Below, in pieces: positions 9,152 to 17,368 of a DNA stretch of 64,000 nt. Source of the stretch: UBA5078 sp051252515 (GTDB lineage Bacteria; Pseudomonadota; Gammaproteobacteria; Pseudomonadales; Pseudohongiellaceae). Location: contig JBPOFS010000003.1 of the NCBI GenBank assembly GCA_051252515.1, forward strand, positions 1 through 64,000. The letters run 5' to 3'. Under the pieces are notes generated by a model. That model was not told the DNA's origin, did no database searches, and worked only from the letters and a program-made list of their open reading frames with translations. How positions within the stretch are numbered: the stretch's first letter is position 1; the number at the start of each line of letters is the position of its first letter. Position numbers and translations under genes: made by a program.

Positions 9152-10924
9152 TTAATAAGTTCGCACCATAGGCTCGAACGTAGGGACAGTTTTTGGCTTA
9201 AAGTTAACTGCGCGCTTAGAAACACTCTTCGACTCTGGGAAGTACAATGAATGGCATAGCCAGTTCTCATCGTCACGTTCTTGGAAATCGTCACGAGCGT
9301 GAGCGCCGCGGCTTTCTGTTCTTGTCTCAGCCGCAATTGCTGTAGCTTCTGCCACTTCAAACAAGTTTTCGAGCTCAAGGGCCTCAATACGCGCTGTGTT
9401 GAAAGCATTGCTCTTGTCTTCGAGATTTACATTCTCGATGCGACCGCGTAGCTCTTTTAGCTTCTCGATCCCTTGGCGCATGTAATCACCGCGACGGAAT
9501 ACGCCGAAGTAATTCTGCATAATGGTTTGCAGCTCTGTGCGCAGAACTGCAACACTTTCACCTGAAGTGGTAGCGTTCAAACGATTCAATCGAGTTAATG
9601 CAAAGTCGATATCTTCTTTAGTGGCTGCACGTTGCTCAACACCTTTCTTCAACATGCTTTCGATGTGCTTACCTGCTGCACGGCCGAATACTACTAAGTC
9701 GAGCAATGAGTTGCCGCCTAGACGGTTAGCGCCATGTACAGATACGCATGCAACTTCGCCTACTGCAAATAAGCCTTCGATCACTTTGTCATTGCCATTA
9801 GCATCTTGGGTAATCGCTTGGCCGTTCACATTAGTAGGAATACCACCCATCATATAATGACAAGTTGGCACTACAGGGATTGGCTCTTTGACTGGGTCAA
9901 CGTGTGCAAATGTGCGAGAAAGCTCGAGAATCCCTGGCAATTTAGCGTTAAGGACTTTCTCGCCTAGGTGATCAAGCTTCAATAATACGTGATCGCCATT
10001 CGGGCCAACACCGCGGCCTTCAAGGATTTCCATGACCATTGAACGTGCCACAACATCACGACCTGCGAGGTCTTTTGCATTCGGCGCATAACGTTCCATG
10101 AATCGCTCGCCGTCTTTATTGACGAGGTATCCACCTTCACCGCGACAACCTTCCGTCACCAGTGTGCCGGCACCATAGATGCCAGTGGGATGGAATTGCC
10201 ACATTTCGATATCTTGCACTGGGTAACCAGCACGTAATGCCATTCCTACTCCATCGCCAGTACAGATCAGGGCATTGGTAGTAGAGGCGAAAATACGTCC
10301 AGCGCCGCCAGTAGCAAATACTGTGGCTTTAGACTGGATATAGACGGTTTCGCCAGTTTCGATACAAATAGCGATACAGCCTACTACGACGCTGTCCTGA
10401 TTGCGGACGATGTCTGTGGCGTACCACTCATTAAAGAAGACTGTGTTGTTTTTTACATTAGCCTGATAAAGGGTATGTAAAAGTGCATGACCTGTACGGT
10501 CAGCAGCTGCACAAGTACGAGCCGCTTGGCCGCCCTTGCCGAAATTCTTCGATTGGCCACCAAAGGGACGCTGATAGATGCGACCACTTTCAGTACGAGA
10601 GAAAGGCAAACCCATGTGCTCTAGTTCGAAAACTGTCTGCGGGCCTTCACTACACATGTACTCGATCGCGTCTTGGTCGCCTATATAATCAGACCCTTTG
10701 ACGGTGTCATACATGTGCCAGCGCCAATCATCATCAGGGTCATCGCTTGCGATTGCGCAAGTGATCCCGCCTTGGGCAGAGACTGTGTGTGAGCGAGTAG
10801 GAAATACTTTGCTGATAACGGCAGTTTTATAACCTGATTGCGACAGCTGTAATGCGGCACGTAAACCTGCTCCACCACCACCGACAATTACTGCGTCAAA
10901 CGAGAGAGTCCGAATTTCAGACAT
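9152..10924 (-). CDS. sdhA: Succinate dehydrogenase flavoprotein subunit
   Basis: The 590-residue FAD subunit oxidises succinate to fumarate. The FAD-binding GGGGAGLRAAL motif is near residue 15, and the covalent-FAD His lies in SHTVSAQGGI. Substrate-site segments HPTG and GANRLGGNSLLDLVVFGR are present. The C-terminus has the REDA-like region RGAHARDDFQERDD. Its ATG directly abuts the sdhD stop (10925), which fits coupled translation. Confidence 0.98.
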   Translation of the reverse strand: MSEIRTLSFDAVIVGGGGAGLRAALQLSQSGYKTAVISKVFPTRSHTVSAQGGITCAIASDDPDDDWRWHMYDTVKGSDYIGDQDAIEYMCSEGPQTVFELEHMGLPFSRTESGRIYQRPFGGQSKNFGKGGQAARTCAAADRTGHALLHTLYQANVKNNTVFFNEWYATDIVRNQDSVVVGCIAICIETGETVYIQSKATVFATGGAGRIFASTTNALICTGDGVGMALRAGYPVQDIEMWQFHPTGIYGAGTLVTEGCRGEGGYLVNKDGERFMERYAPNAKDLAGRDVVARSMVMEILEGRGVGPNGDHVLLKLDHLGEKVLNAKLPGILELSRTFAHVDPVKEPIPVVPTCHYMMGGIPTNVNGQAITQDANGNDKVIEGLFAVGEVACVSVHGANRLGGNSLLDLVVFGRAAGKHIESMLKKGVEQRAATKEDIDFALTRLNRLNATTSGESVAVLRTELQTIMQNYFGVFRRGDYMRQGIEKLKELRGRIENVNLEDKSNAFNTARIEALELENLFEVAEATAIAAETRTESRGAHARDDFQERDDENWLCHSLYFPESKSVSKRAVNFKPKTVPTFEPMVRTY

Positions 10925-11299
10925 TTACATACCCCATAGAATCTGAATACCCCAAACGAGGTATATAAACATCAAGACAACGCTGCCGGTTTGAAATAAA
11001 AGGCGTAGCACGATCGCTTTTTCGCCAATCATAAACGTAGTTAGGTAATCCGTAGAGATTGTCCATAACCCGACCCACGCATGTGCACACAGCGATAGCA
11101 TTGCCATCAAGCTTGCGATACGCACCCATGTTGTAGAAAACAAGGCCTGCCATTGCTGAAAGTTTAAGTCTGGATTGACGATTAAGTACGCAAACAGCGC
11201 TACAAAATACACACCCAATACCACTGCTGTTATGCGCTGCACGACCCAATCATAGAGTCCACTGCGACCAAAGCTGGTTACATTCGTTACCACAGCCAC
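10925..11299 (-). CDS. sdhD: Succinate dehydrogenase membrane anchor subunit D
   Basis: The 124-residue product has three hydrophobic helices and anchors SdhAB to the inner membrane. The first segment, GLYDWVVQRITAVVLGVY, matches the quinone-site start of SdhD. The heme-ligand region is LSLCAHAWVGLWTISTDY. It overlaps the end of sdhC by 13 nt and abuts sdhA. Confidence 0.93.
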   Translation of the reverse strand: MAVVTNVTSFGRSGLYDWVVQRITAVVLGVYFVALFAYLIVNPDLNFQQWQALFSTTWVRIASLMAMLSLCAHAWVGLWTISTDYLTTFMIGEKAIVLRLLFQTGSVVLMFIYLVWGIQILWGM

Positions 11300-11661
11300 A
11301 CTCCCGTTAGAACAATTGCGATTGTAGATAGGACGATGACCAGCTTGGCACCCAATTGCGCGCCTTCGAGGGTTTCACCAATTCCGAAATCCATAATCAA
11401 ATGTTTGATGCCGGCAATAAAGTGATAGAGCAAGCCGGACACAACGGCCCAAACCAGCAACTTCACGATAAGATTATCCATCCACATTGCGACATTATTG
11501 AACCCTTGCTCTGACGCCAATGATTCATTGAGAAGCCACAGTAGGACTGCGACACCTGCAAAAATGAATAAGCCAGACACCCTGTGTAGGAACGAGGTAA
11601 TCGCTGGCAGAGGCAGATGAAAGGTCGAAAAATCAAGATTCTTAGGTCTATTATCTTTCAC
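11287..11661 (-). CDS. sdhC: Succinate dehydrogenase cytochrome b556 subunit
   Basis: This 124-residue membrane subunit has three transmembrane helices. The family signature RPKNLDFSTFHLPLPAI then SFLHRVSG is at the N-terminus, and the heme-b histidine lies in LLYHFIAGIKHLIMD. The start is GTG at 11661. It is the first gene of the sdh-suc operon, about 120 bp from the predicted promoter. Confidence 0.95.
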   Translation of the reverse strand: MKDNRPKNLDFSTFHLPLPAITSFLHRVSGLFIFAGVAVLLWLLNESLASEQGFNNVAMWMDNLIVKLLVWAVVSGLLYHFIAGIKHLIMDFGIGETLEGAQLGAKLVIVLSTIAIVLTGVWLW

Positions 11662-12024
11662 AGAATTTATAGTTTCTTGAGGCCCGGGAGGGCACGGTTA
11701 ATGAAATAGACTACCTTTATAAAAGAGGCAGGCCTGCTTGTTTATAAGTGCATCTAATGCACGCGTAATAGGGCGAGAAGTATAGTCCCATGGTATAGGG
11801 AATACAATAAAACAGCGCTCAAAATCGCGAATGTTGACAATAGATTGTCTACTGGGGAGCTATATGGCTCCAAGAGCGGTAGAATACGCCTTTTTTACGG
11901 CATCAGGCAGTGACTTAGAGTGCTCTAAACAGCTATATTGCGTCAGCACTGCTTGAAGTACCGATAATTTATATTTATCTTAGCGGGCAAAAATAACGAG
12001 CCTAGATTTACACAGGAGTATTGC
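11662..12024. other. Divergent sdhC-gltA control region
   Basis: This 363-bp gap carries promoters for both directions. A good sdh promoter is annotated separately. For gltA the best-placed candidate is TTGAAG at 11953 with TATCTT at 11976 (17-bp spacing). A perfect TTGACA at 11834 has no good -10 at usual spacing. The sdh leader holds two small palindromes: GTGCAT-CTA-ATGCAC at 11748-11762 and GCAGGCCTGC near 11728-11737. No gene is seen. Confidence 0.5.
11779..11807 (-). promoter_or_regulatory. Predicted sigma-70 promoter of the sdh-suc operon
   Basis: On the minus strand TTGTAT (11802-11807) and TATACT (11779-11784) are separated by 17 bp. This leaves a leader of roughly 110 nt before the sdhC GTG, containing the GTGCAT/ATGCAC palindrome. 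Read by eye; not experimentally supported. Confidence 0.6.
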
Positions 12025-13305
12025 ATGAGTAATAAAGTAGCCAAGCTGACCCTCGATGGCAGCGCCGAGTCGATAGACTTACCGGTATTCAGCGGAACTT
12101 TAGGGCCGGACGTTATTGATGTTGGAGGGCTAACTGCGAAAGGGTACTTCACCTATGACCCTGGTTTCATGTCGACTGCAGCTTGTAAATCGGCGATTAC
12201 CTATATTGATGGTGGCAAAGGTGTCTTATTACATCGCGGCTACCCTATCGACCAGCTAGCCGAAAACTCTGACTATCTTGAAACGTGTTTCTTGCTTCTC
12301 AATGGTGAGTTGCCAGATGCGGAGCAAAAAGCAGAGTTCGTAAACAGCATTCGATATCACACGATGGTTCACGAGCAACTTGCTGATTTCTTTAAAGGTT
12401 TTCCGCGTGACGCGCATCCGATGGCGATCATGGTTGGAGTCGTTGGTGCTCTTTCTGCGTTCTATCATGACGCACTGGACATCACGGACGCAGAGCACCG
12501 CAAACTCGCCGCTCACCGTCTAATTGCGAAAGTCCCTACTATTGCGGCCATGTGTTACAAGCACTCTATCGGCCAACCCTTCATGTACCCACGTAACGAT
12601 TTCAGCTTCTCCTAAAACTTCCTACACATGATGTTCAATACGCAATGTGAAGAAGCCAAAGTTATCCCGATTCTTGCCAAGGCCATGGACGTTATCTTCT
12701 TATTGCATGCGGACCACGAGCAAAATGCCTCGACTTCGACTGTCCGTCTTGCTGGCTCTACTGGCACTAACCCGTATGCGTGCATATCTTCTGGTATCGC
12801 AGCGCTTTGGGGTCCTGCACACGGTGGCGCTAACGAAGCAGTTCTTAAAATGTTGTATGAGATTGAAGACGAGTCTCGTATTGAAGAGTTCATTGATCGC
12901 GCCAAAGACAAGAACGATCCGTTCCGTCTCATGGGCTTTGGTCATCGCGTGTATAAGAATTTCGATCCTCGCGCAAAAGTCATGCGTAAGATCTGTGACG
13001 AAGTATTGGAAGACCTTGGTGTTGAGAATGATCCCTTGTTCCGCATCGCGCGTCGCTTAGAGAAAATCGCCCTTGAAGACGAGTACTTCATTGAGCGTAA
13101 GCTATACCCAAATGTCGACTTCTATTCAGGCATTATCTTGCAAGCGATTGGCATACCTTCATCAATGTTCACTGTGATCTTCTCTATTGGCCGTACGCCA
13201 GGTTGGATTTCGCATTGGGACGAGATGATTAGTCAGCCGTACAAGATTGGTCGTCCGCGTCAGCTATATACTGGCCATACGCAAAGAGATTACCCGAAGA
13301 AATAA
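12025..13305 (+). pseudogene. gltA: Citrate synthase, interrupted by one in-frame TAA
   Basis: Citrate synthase condenses oxaloacetate and acetyl-CoA. The reading frame from ATG 12025 to TAA 13303-13305 would encode 426 residues, the normal length. It is broken by a TAA at 12613-12615 (codon 197), between DFSFS and NFLHMMFN. Relatives have Glu there (SYAENFLHMMF, from memory), so GAA to TAA by one base explains it. No frameshift is involved. Everything after the stop is intact, including the active-site His of GPAHGG and of GFGHRVY, and the Asp of NVDFYSG. The next ATG (12628) has no ribosome site, and a C-terminal half alone could not fold as the enzyme. It may be a real null, a polymorphism or a base error. 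The gene itself is certain; its functional state is not. Confidence 0.9.
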
Positions 13306-13318
13306 GGGTTAAAACACT

Positions 13319-13346
13319 CACCGGGCAATTCTCATATTGCTCGGTG
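13319..13346 (+). terminator. Hairpin after gltA
   Basis: CACCGGGCAAT (13319-13329) pairs with ATTGCTCGGTG (13336-13346) around a 6-nt loop, with one G-T position. It begins 14 bp after the gltA stop. The following bases are C/T-rich rather than a U-run, so termination is plausible but weakly supported. Confidence 0.5.
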
Positions 13347-13460
13347 GGTCACTCCCCTCCTCTTGCTTTACCCTTCTTAAGTTAAGTTCCTTTTTGCAAT
13401 TTTGCTGATGGTCATCATCGGTGGTTTGGTCGTGTCTGTTGGGTTTGTTTCAGAGTTCTT

Positions 13461-13615
13461 TTTACGACTCCCGCAGCAGGCTCGGTTAGTCGGGAGACGC
13501 CAAAGGGCTCACATCCGTGTGAAGGCTCGACGTGCACATTTTTACGACTCCCGCAGCAGGCTCGGTTAGCCGGGAGACGCCAAAAGGCTCACATCCATGT
13601 GAAGGCTCGACGTGC
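13461..13615 (+). repeat. 80-bp tandem direct repeat (two copies)
   Basis: Positions 13461-13535 recur at 13541-13615, a period of exactly 80 bp. They differ at three positions: 13490 t/c, 13505 g/a and 13517 g/a. The first copy contains only the left arm and part of the core of the 121-bp element described next. This looks like a truncated tandem duplication of its left half. Confidence 0.9.
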
Positions 13616-13666
13616 GCCATCCCTGGCGCTCGACGCTCCCGTCTAACCGAGCCTACTGCGGGAGTC
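13546..13666 (+). repeat. 121-bp inverted-repeat element, copy A
   Basis: The left arm 13546-13576 and right arm 13636-13666 (31 bp each) are inverted repeats with two mismatches. Each arm also begins and ends with CTCCCG/CGGGAG-like complementary bases. The 59-bp core carries two small hairpins, CACATCCATGTG and GCGCCATCCCTGGCGC. There is no coding potential. The architecture resembles REP/BIME-like or MITE-like structured repeats; no transposase is nearby. Confidence 0.8.
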
Positions 13667-13817
13667 TCGTTATGGAGTAATCGAGGGGGAATGTTCGGAA
13701 TTGGCGAGGGTTTCGAAATGTGTCTGCTTTAAAGGTGGCATGGATTTCTACTTACCACAGGTATTCTCGCGCTTACACAGCTCGAACGCCGCGCCACTGT
13801 CGCAAGCACCTATATCA

Positions 13818-13938
13818 GACCCACGCAGTAGGCAGACCCGTGCGGGAGCATCGGGCGCCAGGGATGGCGTCCGCTGAGCCTTCACATGGATGTGAGCCCT
13901 TTGGCGTCTCCCGCATGGGTCTGCCTACTGGGTGGGTC
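13818..13938 (-). repeat. 121-bp inverted-repeat element, copy B (opposite orientation)
   Basis: The arms 13818-13848 and 13908-13938 are again 31 bp and the total is again 121 bp. The reverse complement of the core closely matches the copy A core (same two hairpins, a handful of substitutions). The arm sequences differ substantially from copy A but still pair with each other. Arms have therefore changed together, which suggests the fold matters. Confidence 0.8.
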
Positions 13939-13993
13939 GAACTACGAAGTGATTTCAACTACGAAGTGCTCAAATACAAGAAAACGCGAGCAC

Positions 13994-14019
13994 AAAAAAG
14001 CCCCGCATTGCGAGGCTTT
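13994..14019 (-). terminator. Rho-independent terminator of tRNA-Ala
   Basis: On the minus strand the stem AAAGCCTCGC / GCGGGGCTTT with a 3-nt loop is followed directly by a T-run. It lies about 35 bp downstream of the tRNA-Ala 3' end. Confidence 0.85.
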
Positions 14020-14052
14020 GAAGAAGACCCAGAATATTTCCAGATCGATATT

Positions 14053-14128
14053 TGGTGGAGCCTAGCGGGATCGAACCGCTGACCTGTTCGCTGCCAGCGA
14101 ACCGCTCTCCCAGCTGAGCTAAGGCCCC
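14053..14128 (-). tRNA. tRNA-Ala (anticodon GGC)
   Basis: The 76-nt cloverleaf includes an encoded CCA. The acceptor is GGGGCCU/AGGCUCC, the D arm GCUC...GAGC, the anticodon stem GUUCG/CGAAC with loop CUGGCAG (anticodon GGC, reading GCC), and the T arm has UUCGAUC. It is flanked by its own promoter and terminator, so it is a single-gene transcript. Confidence 0.97.
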
Positions 14129-14157
14129 ATAAAAGGTACTAATTTTAAAGTTCGCGC

Positions 14158-14186
14158 ATTCTAAGCAGCACTCACCCTACTGTCAA
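14158..14186 (-). promoter_or_regulatory. Promoter of tRNA-Ala
   Basis: TTGACA (14181-14186) and TAGAAT (14158-14163) are 17 bp apart on the minus strand. A GCGCG discriminator typical of stringently controlled stable-RNA promoters follows. Confidence 0.85.
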
Positions 14187-14201
14187 TGATTAGACTCGCG
14201 T

Positions 14202-15686
14202 TTAGCTCAAGTCTCTGTATTCCTTTTCGAATGACTTCGTCTCTTTTTTGGAGATTCCCCCCAGAACTATTGTGCCATGTCGTAATCGGGCACGAGAAAC
14301 ATCGAGTCCGATAATACTGATCGCATCAATGACTGAGGTCGATACCGCTTTGCCAGTGATGGCTACAAAGAGCGGGAATAAGAAGTCGCGTATCTTCAGT
14401 CCAGTAGACTGGGCAAGTCTCACACATAGCGCCTCAACTCCATCTCTGCTTAGATCATCGCTATTCTCTAATTCCCATATAGTGAACTGAAGGATTTTGC
14501 GCATCTGCTGCGGTTCAAGTTGTTTGTGTACAAAACTTTGCTCATCAATCTCTGGCAAGCCTGATAAAAAGAAACCAGCCAATGGGACAACATCACTAAA
14601 GCGTTCCACTCGATCACGCAGTAAAGGGACAATCTGCGCCATTTTATTCGAGTCGAATGCCCATTGAGCAAATAGGCGAATAAAGTCATCCGTCGTGAGT
14701 TGCTCGCGAATGTATTTACCGTTTAACCAATCAAGCTTTTCAACATCGAAAACCGGTCCACCAAGGGAGACTCGCAAGAGATCGAACGCTTCAGTCATTT
14801 CTTCTACTGAAAACACTTCGCGGCCATCGGGCATCGTCCAACCCATCATGCCGAGATAGTTAACAACGGCTGCAGGTAAGTAGCCCATATCACGATAATA
14901 ATTGATACTTGTAGGGTTCTTACGCTTGCTGAGCTTACTTTTATCGGGGTTACGCAACAAAGGTAAATGGCAATAGGTCGGTGCTTCCCAACCAAAATAT
15001 TGATACAACAACAAATGTTTTGGTGTGGAGTTAATCCATTCCTCACCACGAATCACATGGCTTATTTCCATGAGATGATCGTCGACGACATTGGCAAAGT
15101 GATACGTGGGCAGGCCATCAGATTTCAATAGCACTTGCATGTCGATCTGCTGCCAACTGATCTCGATGTCTCCTCGCAACATATCTTGGAATCGACACTC
15201 GCCTTCGCGAGGCACGCGCATACGTATGACATGCTCTACACCGCTGGCCAGCTGCTCTGCTATCTGCTCTTGGGTTAGCGTTAAGCAATGACCGTCGTAG
15301 CCTACAGATGCCTTGTCAGCCATTTGTTGAGCACGCAGCTCGCTTAGACGTTCGGAGGAGCAAAAACAATGAAAGGCGTGCCCTGTCTCTAAAAGCTGTT
15401 TGATGTGCGTTGCATAGATGTCGCTGCGCTCACTTTGACGATAGGGACCAAATGCGCCCCCTACATCGGGTCCTTCTTGCCAGTCTAGGCCGAGCCAATG
15501 AAGCGCCGCGAAAATGTCTTTCTCTGAACGCTCGCTGCTGCGTTGCTGATCAGTGTCTTCAATGCGCAAAATAAATTCGCCACCGTGTTGTTTAGCAAAA
15601 CAACGGTTAAAAAGCGCGATATAAGCGGTGCCAACATGGGGGTCACCGGTAGGTGATGGCGCGATACGGGTGCGTACTTTTTGCAT
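14202..15686 (-). CDS. gltX: Glutamyl-tRNA synthetase
   Basis: The 494-residue class I synthetase charges tRNA-Glu. The HIGH-type motif is in PSPTGDPHVGTAYIA near residue 15, and the KMSKS-type loop is KLSKRKN near residue 250. A zinc-binding-like knot is suggested by CFCSSERL...GYDGHC. The C-terminal helical anticodon-binding domain is complete. It is transcribed on its own, divergent from dusA. The partner tRNA-Glu(UUC) lies at 34.1 kb. Confidence 0.96.
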   Translation of the reverse strand: MQKVRTRIAPSPTGDPHVGTAYIALFNRCFAKQHGGEFILRIEDTDQQRSSERSEKDIFAALHWLGLDWQEGPDVGGAFGPYRQSERSDIYATHIKQLLETGHAFHCFCSSERLSELRAQQMADKASVGYDGHCLTLTQEQIAEQLASGVEHVIRMRVPREGECRFQDMLRGDIEISWQQIDMQVLLKSDGLPTYHFANVVDDHLMEISHVIRGEEWINSTPKHLLLYQYFGWEAPTYCHLPLLRNPDKSKLSKRKNPTSINYYRDMGYLPAAVVNYLGMMGWTMPDGREVFSVEEMTEAFDLLRVSLGGPVFDVEKLDWLNGKYIREQLTTDDFIRLFAQWAFDSNKMAQIVPLLRDRVERFSDVVPLAGFFLSGLPEIDEQSFVHKQLEPQQMRKILQFTIWELENSDDLSRDGVEALCVRLAQSTGLKIRDFLFPLFVAITGKAVSTSVIDAISIIGLDVSRARLRHGTIVLGGISKKETKSFEKEYRDLS

Positions 15687-15858
15687 AAAAATCCTGTCAC
15701 GATAATAAGTAAATCAACGAAGGCGCGATTATACGCTATTGCTATGGCGTCTCGAAACACAGTTATCCGTGTTTAGGCCCTCCTCTTTTACGTTATACTG
15801 CGTTTTTTACATTCATTGCGCCTAGTTATGGCGCTAAGAGTTACCGCATTCGCTAATT

Positions 15859-16875
15859 ATGACTTCAAACGTTCTATCACATCGCTTCTGCGTCGCCCCT
15901 ATGCTTGATTGGACAGATAGGCATGAACGCTACTTTTTACGCCTACTTAGCCAAAAAACCACTCTGTATACCGAGATGGTCACTTCTGGCGCCTTAATCT
16001 TTGGTGATGCTCCGAAGCACTTGGCTTATCACCAACAAGAGCACCCAGTCGCTTTACAATTAGGCGGCAGCGAACCAGAAGCCTTAGTACGGTGCGCCGT
16101 GATGGCCGAAGAGGTTGGTTACGATGAAGTGAACCTCAATATTGGCTGTCCTAGTGAGCGGGTGCAATCAGGTAGTTTTGGCGCTTGTCTGATGGCAGAT
16201 GCGGCATTGGTCAGTGCAGGCGTTGCGGCGATCAAAGCGAATGTGAATATTCCCGTCACTATTAAGTGCCGTATCGGGATAGATGAATTTGATTCAGATG
16301 AGTTTCTTTTCAATTTCGTCGAGAAAGTAGCTAATGCGGGATGTCGTACGTTTATCATCCACGCGCGTATCGCTATATTGAAAGGGTTAAGCCCTAAAGA
16401 GAATAGAGACATTCCCCCTCTGAATTATGAGCGCGTATTTCGTTTAAAACAGCGCTTTCCTGAGCTTGAGATCATCATCAACGGTGGGGTTCGTAGCTTA
16501 GAGGAAGCCTGTACGCTCATTGAGGCCGTCGACGGCGTCATGGTCGGGCGCGAGGTGTATCAAAATCCTTGGATTCTCAATCGGGTGGACGAGCTATTTT
16601 ATGGTGTGGCGCCCAACGATCGAACGCGCTTCGACATCGTGGATGCATTTTTACCGTATGTGGCTGAAGAGCTGAGCGCAGGCGTACCTTTGCAACATAT
16701 GACTCGTCATATACTTGGAATATTCCATGGCATACCGGGCGGCAAAGCGTTTCGACGGCATTTGAGTGAGAACGCGTACAAGAAAGAAGCCGGGCTCAGT
16801 GTGTTAGAAGACGCCGTTTCTTGCGTACTGGCTGTCTCTAATCGTTTTACAGAGCCTGCAGTTGAAGCGCTCTAA
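15859..16875 (+). CDS. dusA: tRNA-dihydrouridine synthase A
   Basis: The 338-residue FMN-dependent reductase makes dihydrouridine in the D-loop of tRNAs. DusA-specific features are the start region VAPMLDWTDRHERYFLR, TEMVTSGALIFGD and LQLGGSEP. The active-site segment NLNIGCPSERVQSGSFGACLM includes the catalytic Cys. FMN phosphate-binding segments are INGGVRS and GVMVGREVYQNPW. It is followed 16 bp later by a TerB-like gene. Confidence 0.95.
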   Translation: MTSNVLSHRFCVAPMLDWTDRHERYFLRLLSQKTTLYTEMVTSGALIFGDAPKHLAYHQQEHPVALQLGGSEPEALVRCAVMAEEVGYDEVNLNIGCPSERVQSGSFGACLMADAALVSAGVAAIKANVNIPVTIKCRIGIDEFDSDEFLFNFVEKVANAGCRTFIIHARIAILKGLSPKENRDIPPLNYERVFRLKQRFPELEIIINGGVRSLEEACTLIEAVDGVMVGREVYQNPWILNRVDELFYGVAPNDRTRFDIVDAFLPYVAEELSAGVPLQHMTRHILGIFHGIPGGKAFRRHLSENAYKKEAGLSVLEDAVSCVLAVSNRFTEPAVEAL

Positions 16876-16891
16876 TCATTAGGAAGCAAAT

Positions 16892-17368
16892 ATGTTACTC
16901 GCCATTAAACAATTCTTTGAGGACAAATTGTCCGTCAGTTCTGAACAAAGCAGTGAACAAGACAATCAGAAAATTGAGTTGGCTAGCGCCGCTCTGATGT
17001 TCGAACTAATGAAAACCGACTCTAAAATTGATGATCGAGAGAAACAGGCGTTAGCCGGCGTGCTGCGCACGACTTTCGCTCTGGACGATGAGACGGTCAA
17101 TAGTTTGCTTGCCATGGCGCAGACGGCAACAGAGGAAGCGACATCACTGTATGAGTTCACTAGTCTCGTTAACGAACACTATAGTTATGACCAGCGAGTA
17201 AAACTCATAGAGAATCTATGGCGAGTGGCTTTTGCCGATACGAAATTGGATCGTTACGAAGAGCATTTGATTAGACAGGTGAGTGACTTAATTTATGTGC
17301 GGCACAGTGACTTCATCCGCACAAAATTATTAGTCAAAGAAAACTTAGAAGCGGGCTTAGCTCAATAA
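16892..17368 (+). CDS. TerB-like (tellurite-resistance-family) protein
   Basis: The 158-residue acidic, helical protein has the TerB fold pattern. AALMFELMKTDSKIDDREKQ and LIENLWRVAFADTKLDRYEEH are paired repeats with acidic Asp-x-Lys-x-Asp-type clusters that bind metal in the family. No membrane segment is present. It follows dusA closely, so co-transcription is likely. It overlaps mlaA convergently by 7 nt. Tellurite resistance itself should not be inferred; many such single-domain homologues have unknown roles. Confidence 0.75.
   Translation: MLLAIKQFFEDKLSVSSEQSSEQDNQKIELASAALMFELMKTDSKIDDREKQALAGVLRTTFALDDETVNSLLAMAQTATEEATSLYEFTSLVNEHYSYDQRVKLIENLWRVAFADTKLDRYEEHLIRQVSDLIYVRHSDFIRTKLLVKENLEAGLAQ

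Noticed and set aside
11834..11866. TTGACA at 11834 with TATATG at 11861 as the main gltA promoter
   Set aside because: The spacing is 21 bp, too long for sigma-70; a better-spaced candidate lies nearer the gene.
12628..13305. Separate short citrate synthase-like gene starting at ATG 12628
   Set aside because: No ribosome site precedes it, it is in the same frame as the upstream half, and it begins mid-domain; one interrupted gltA explains both parts.
13466..13938. Integron attC sites or a gene cassette
   Set aside because: One arm contains GTCTAAC, which fits RYYYAAC, but the boxes are in the wrong order, copy B lacks them, and no integrase or cassette gene is present.
13532..14082. Two plus-strand frames (13532-13732 and 13720-14082) and a short one near 13407 that could be hypothetical proteins
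   Set aside because: They are translations of the inverted-repeat elements and, in one case, of the tRNA-Ala region. They have no ribosome sites or protein-like composition.
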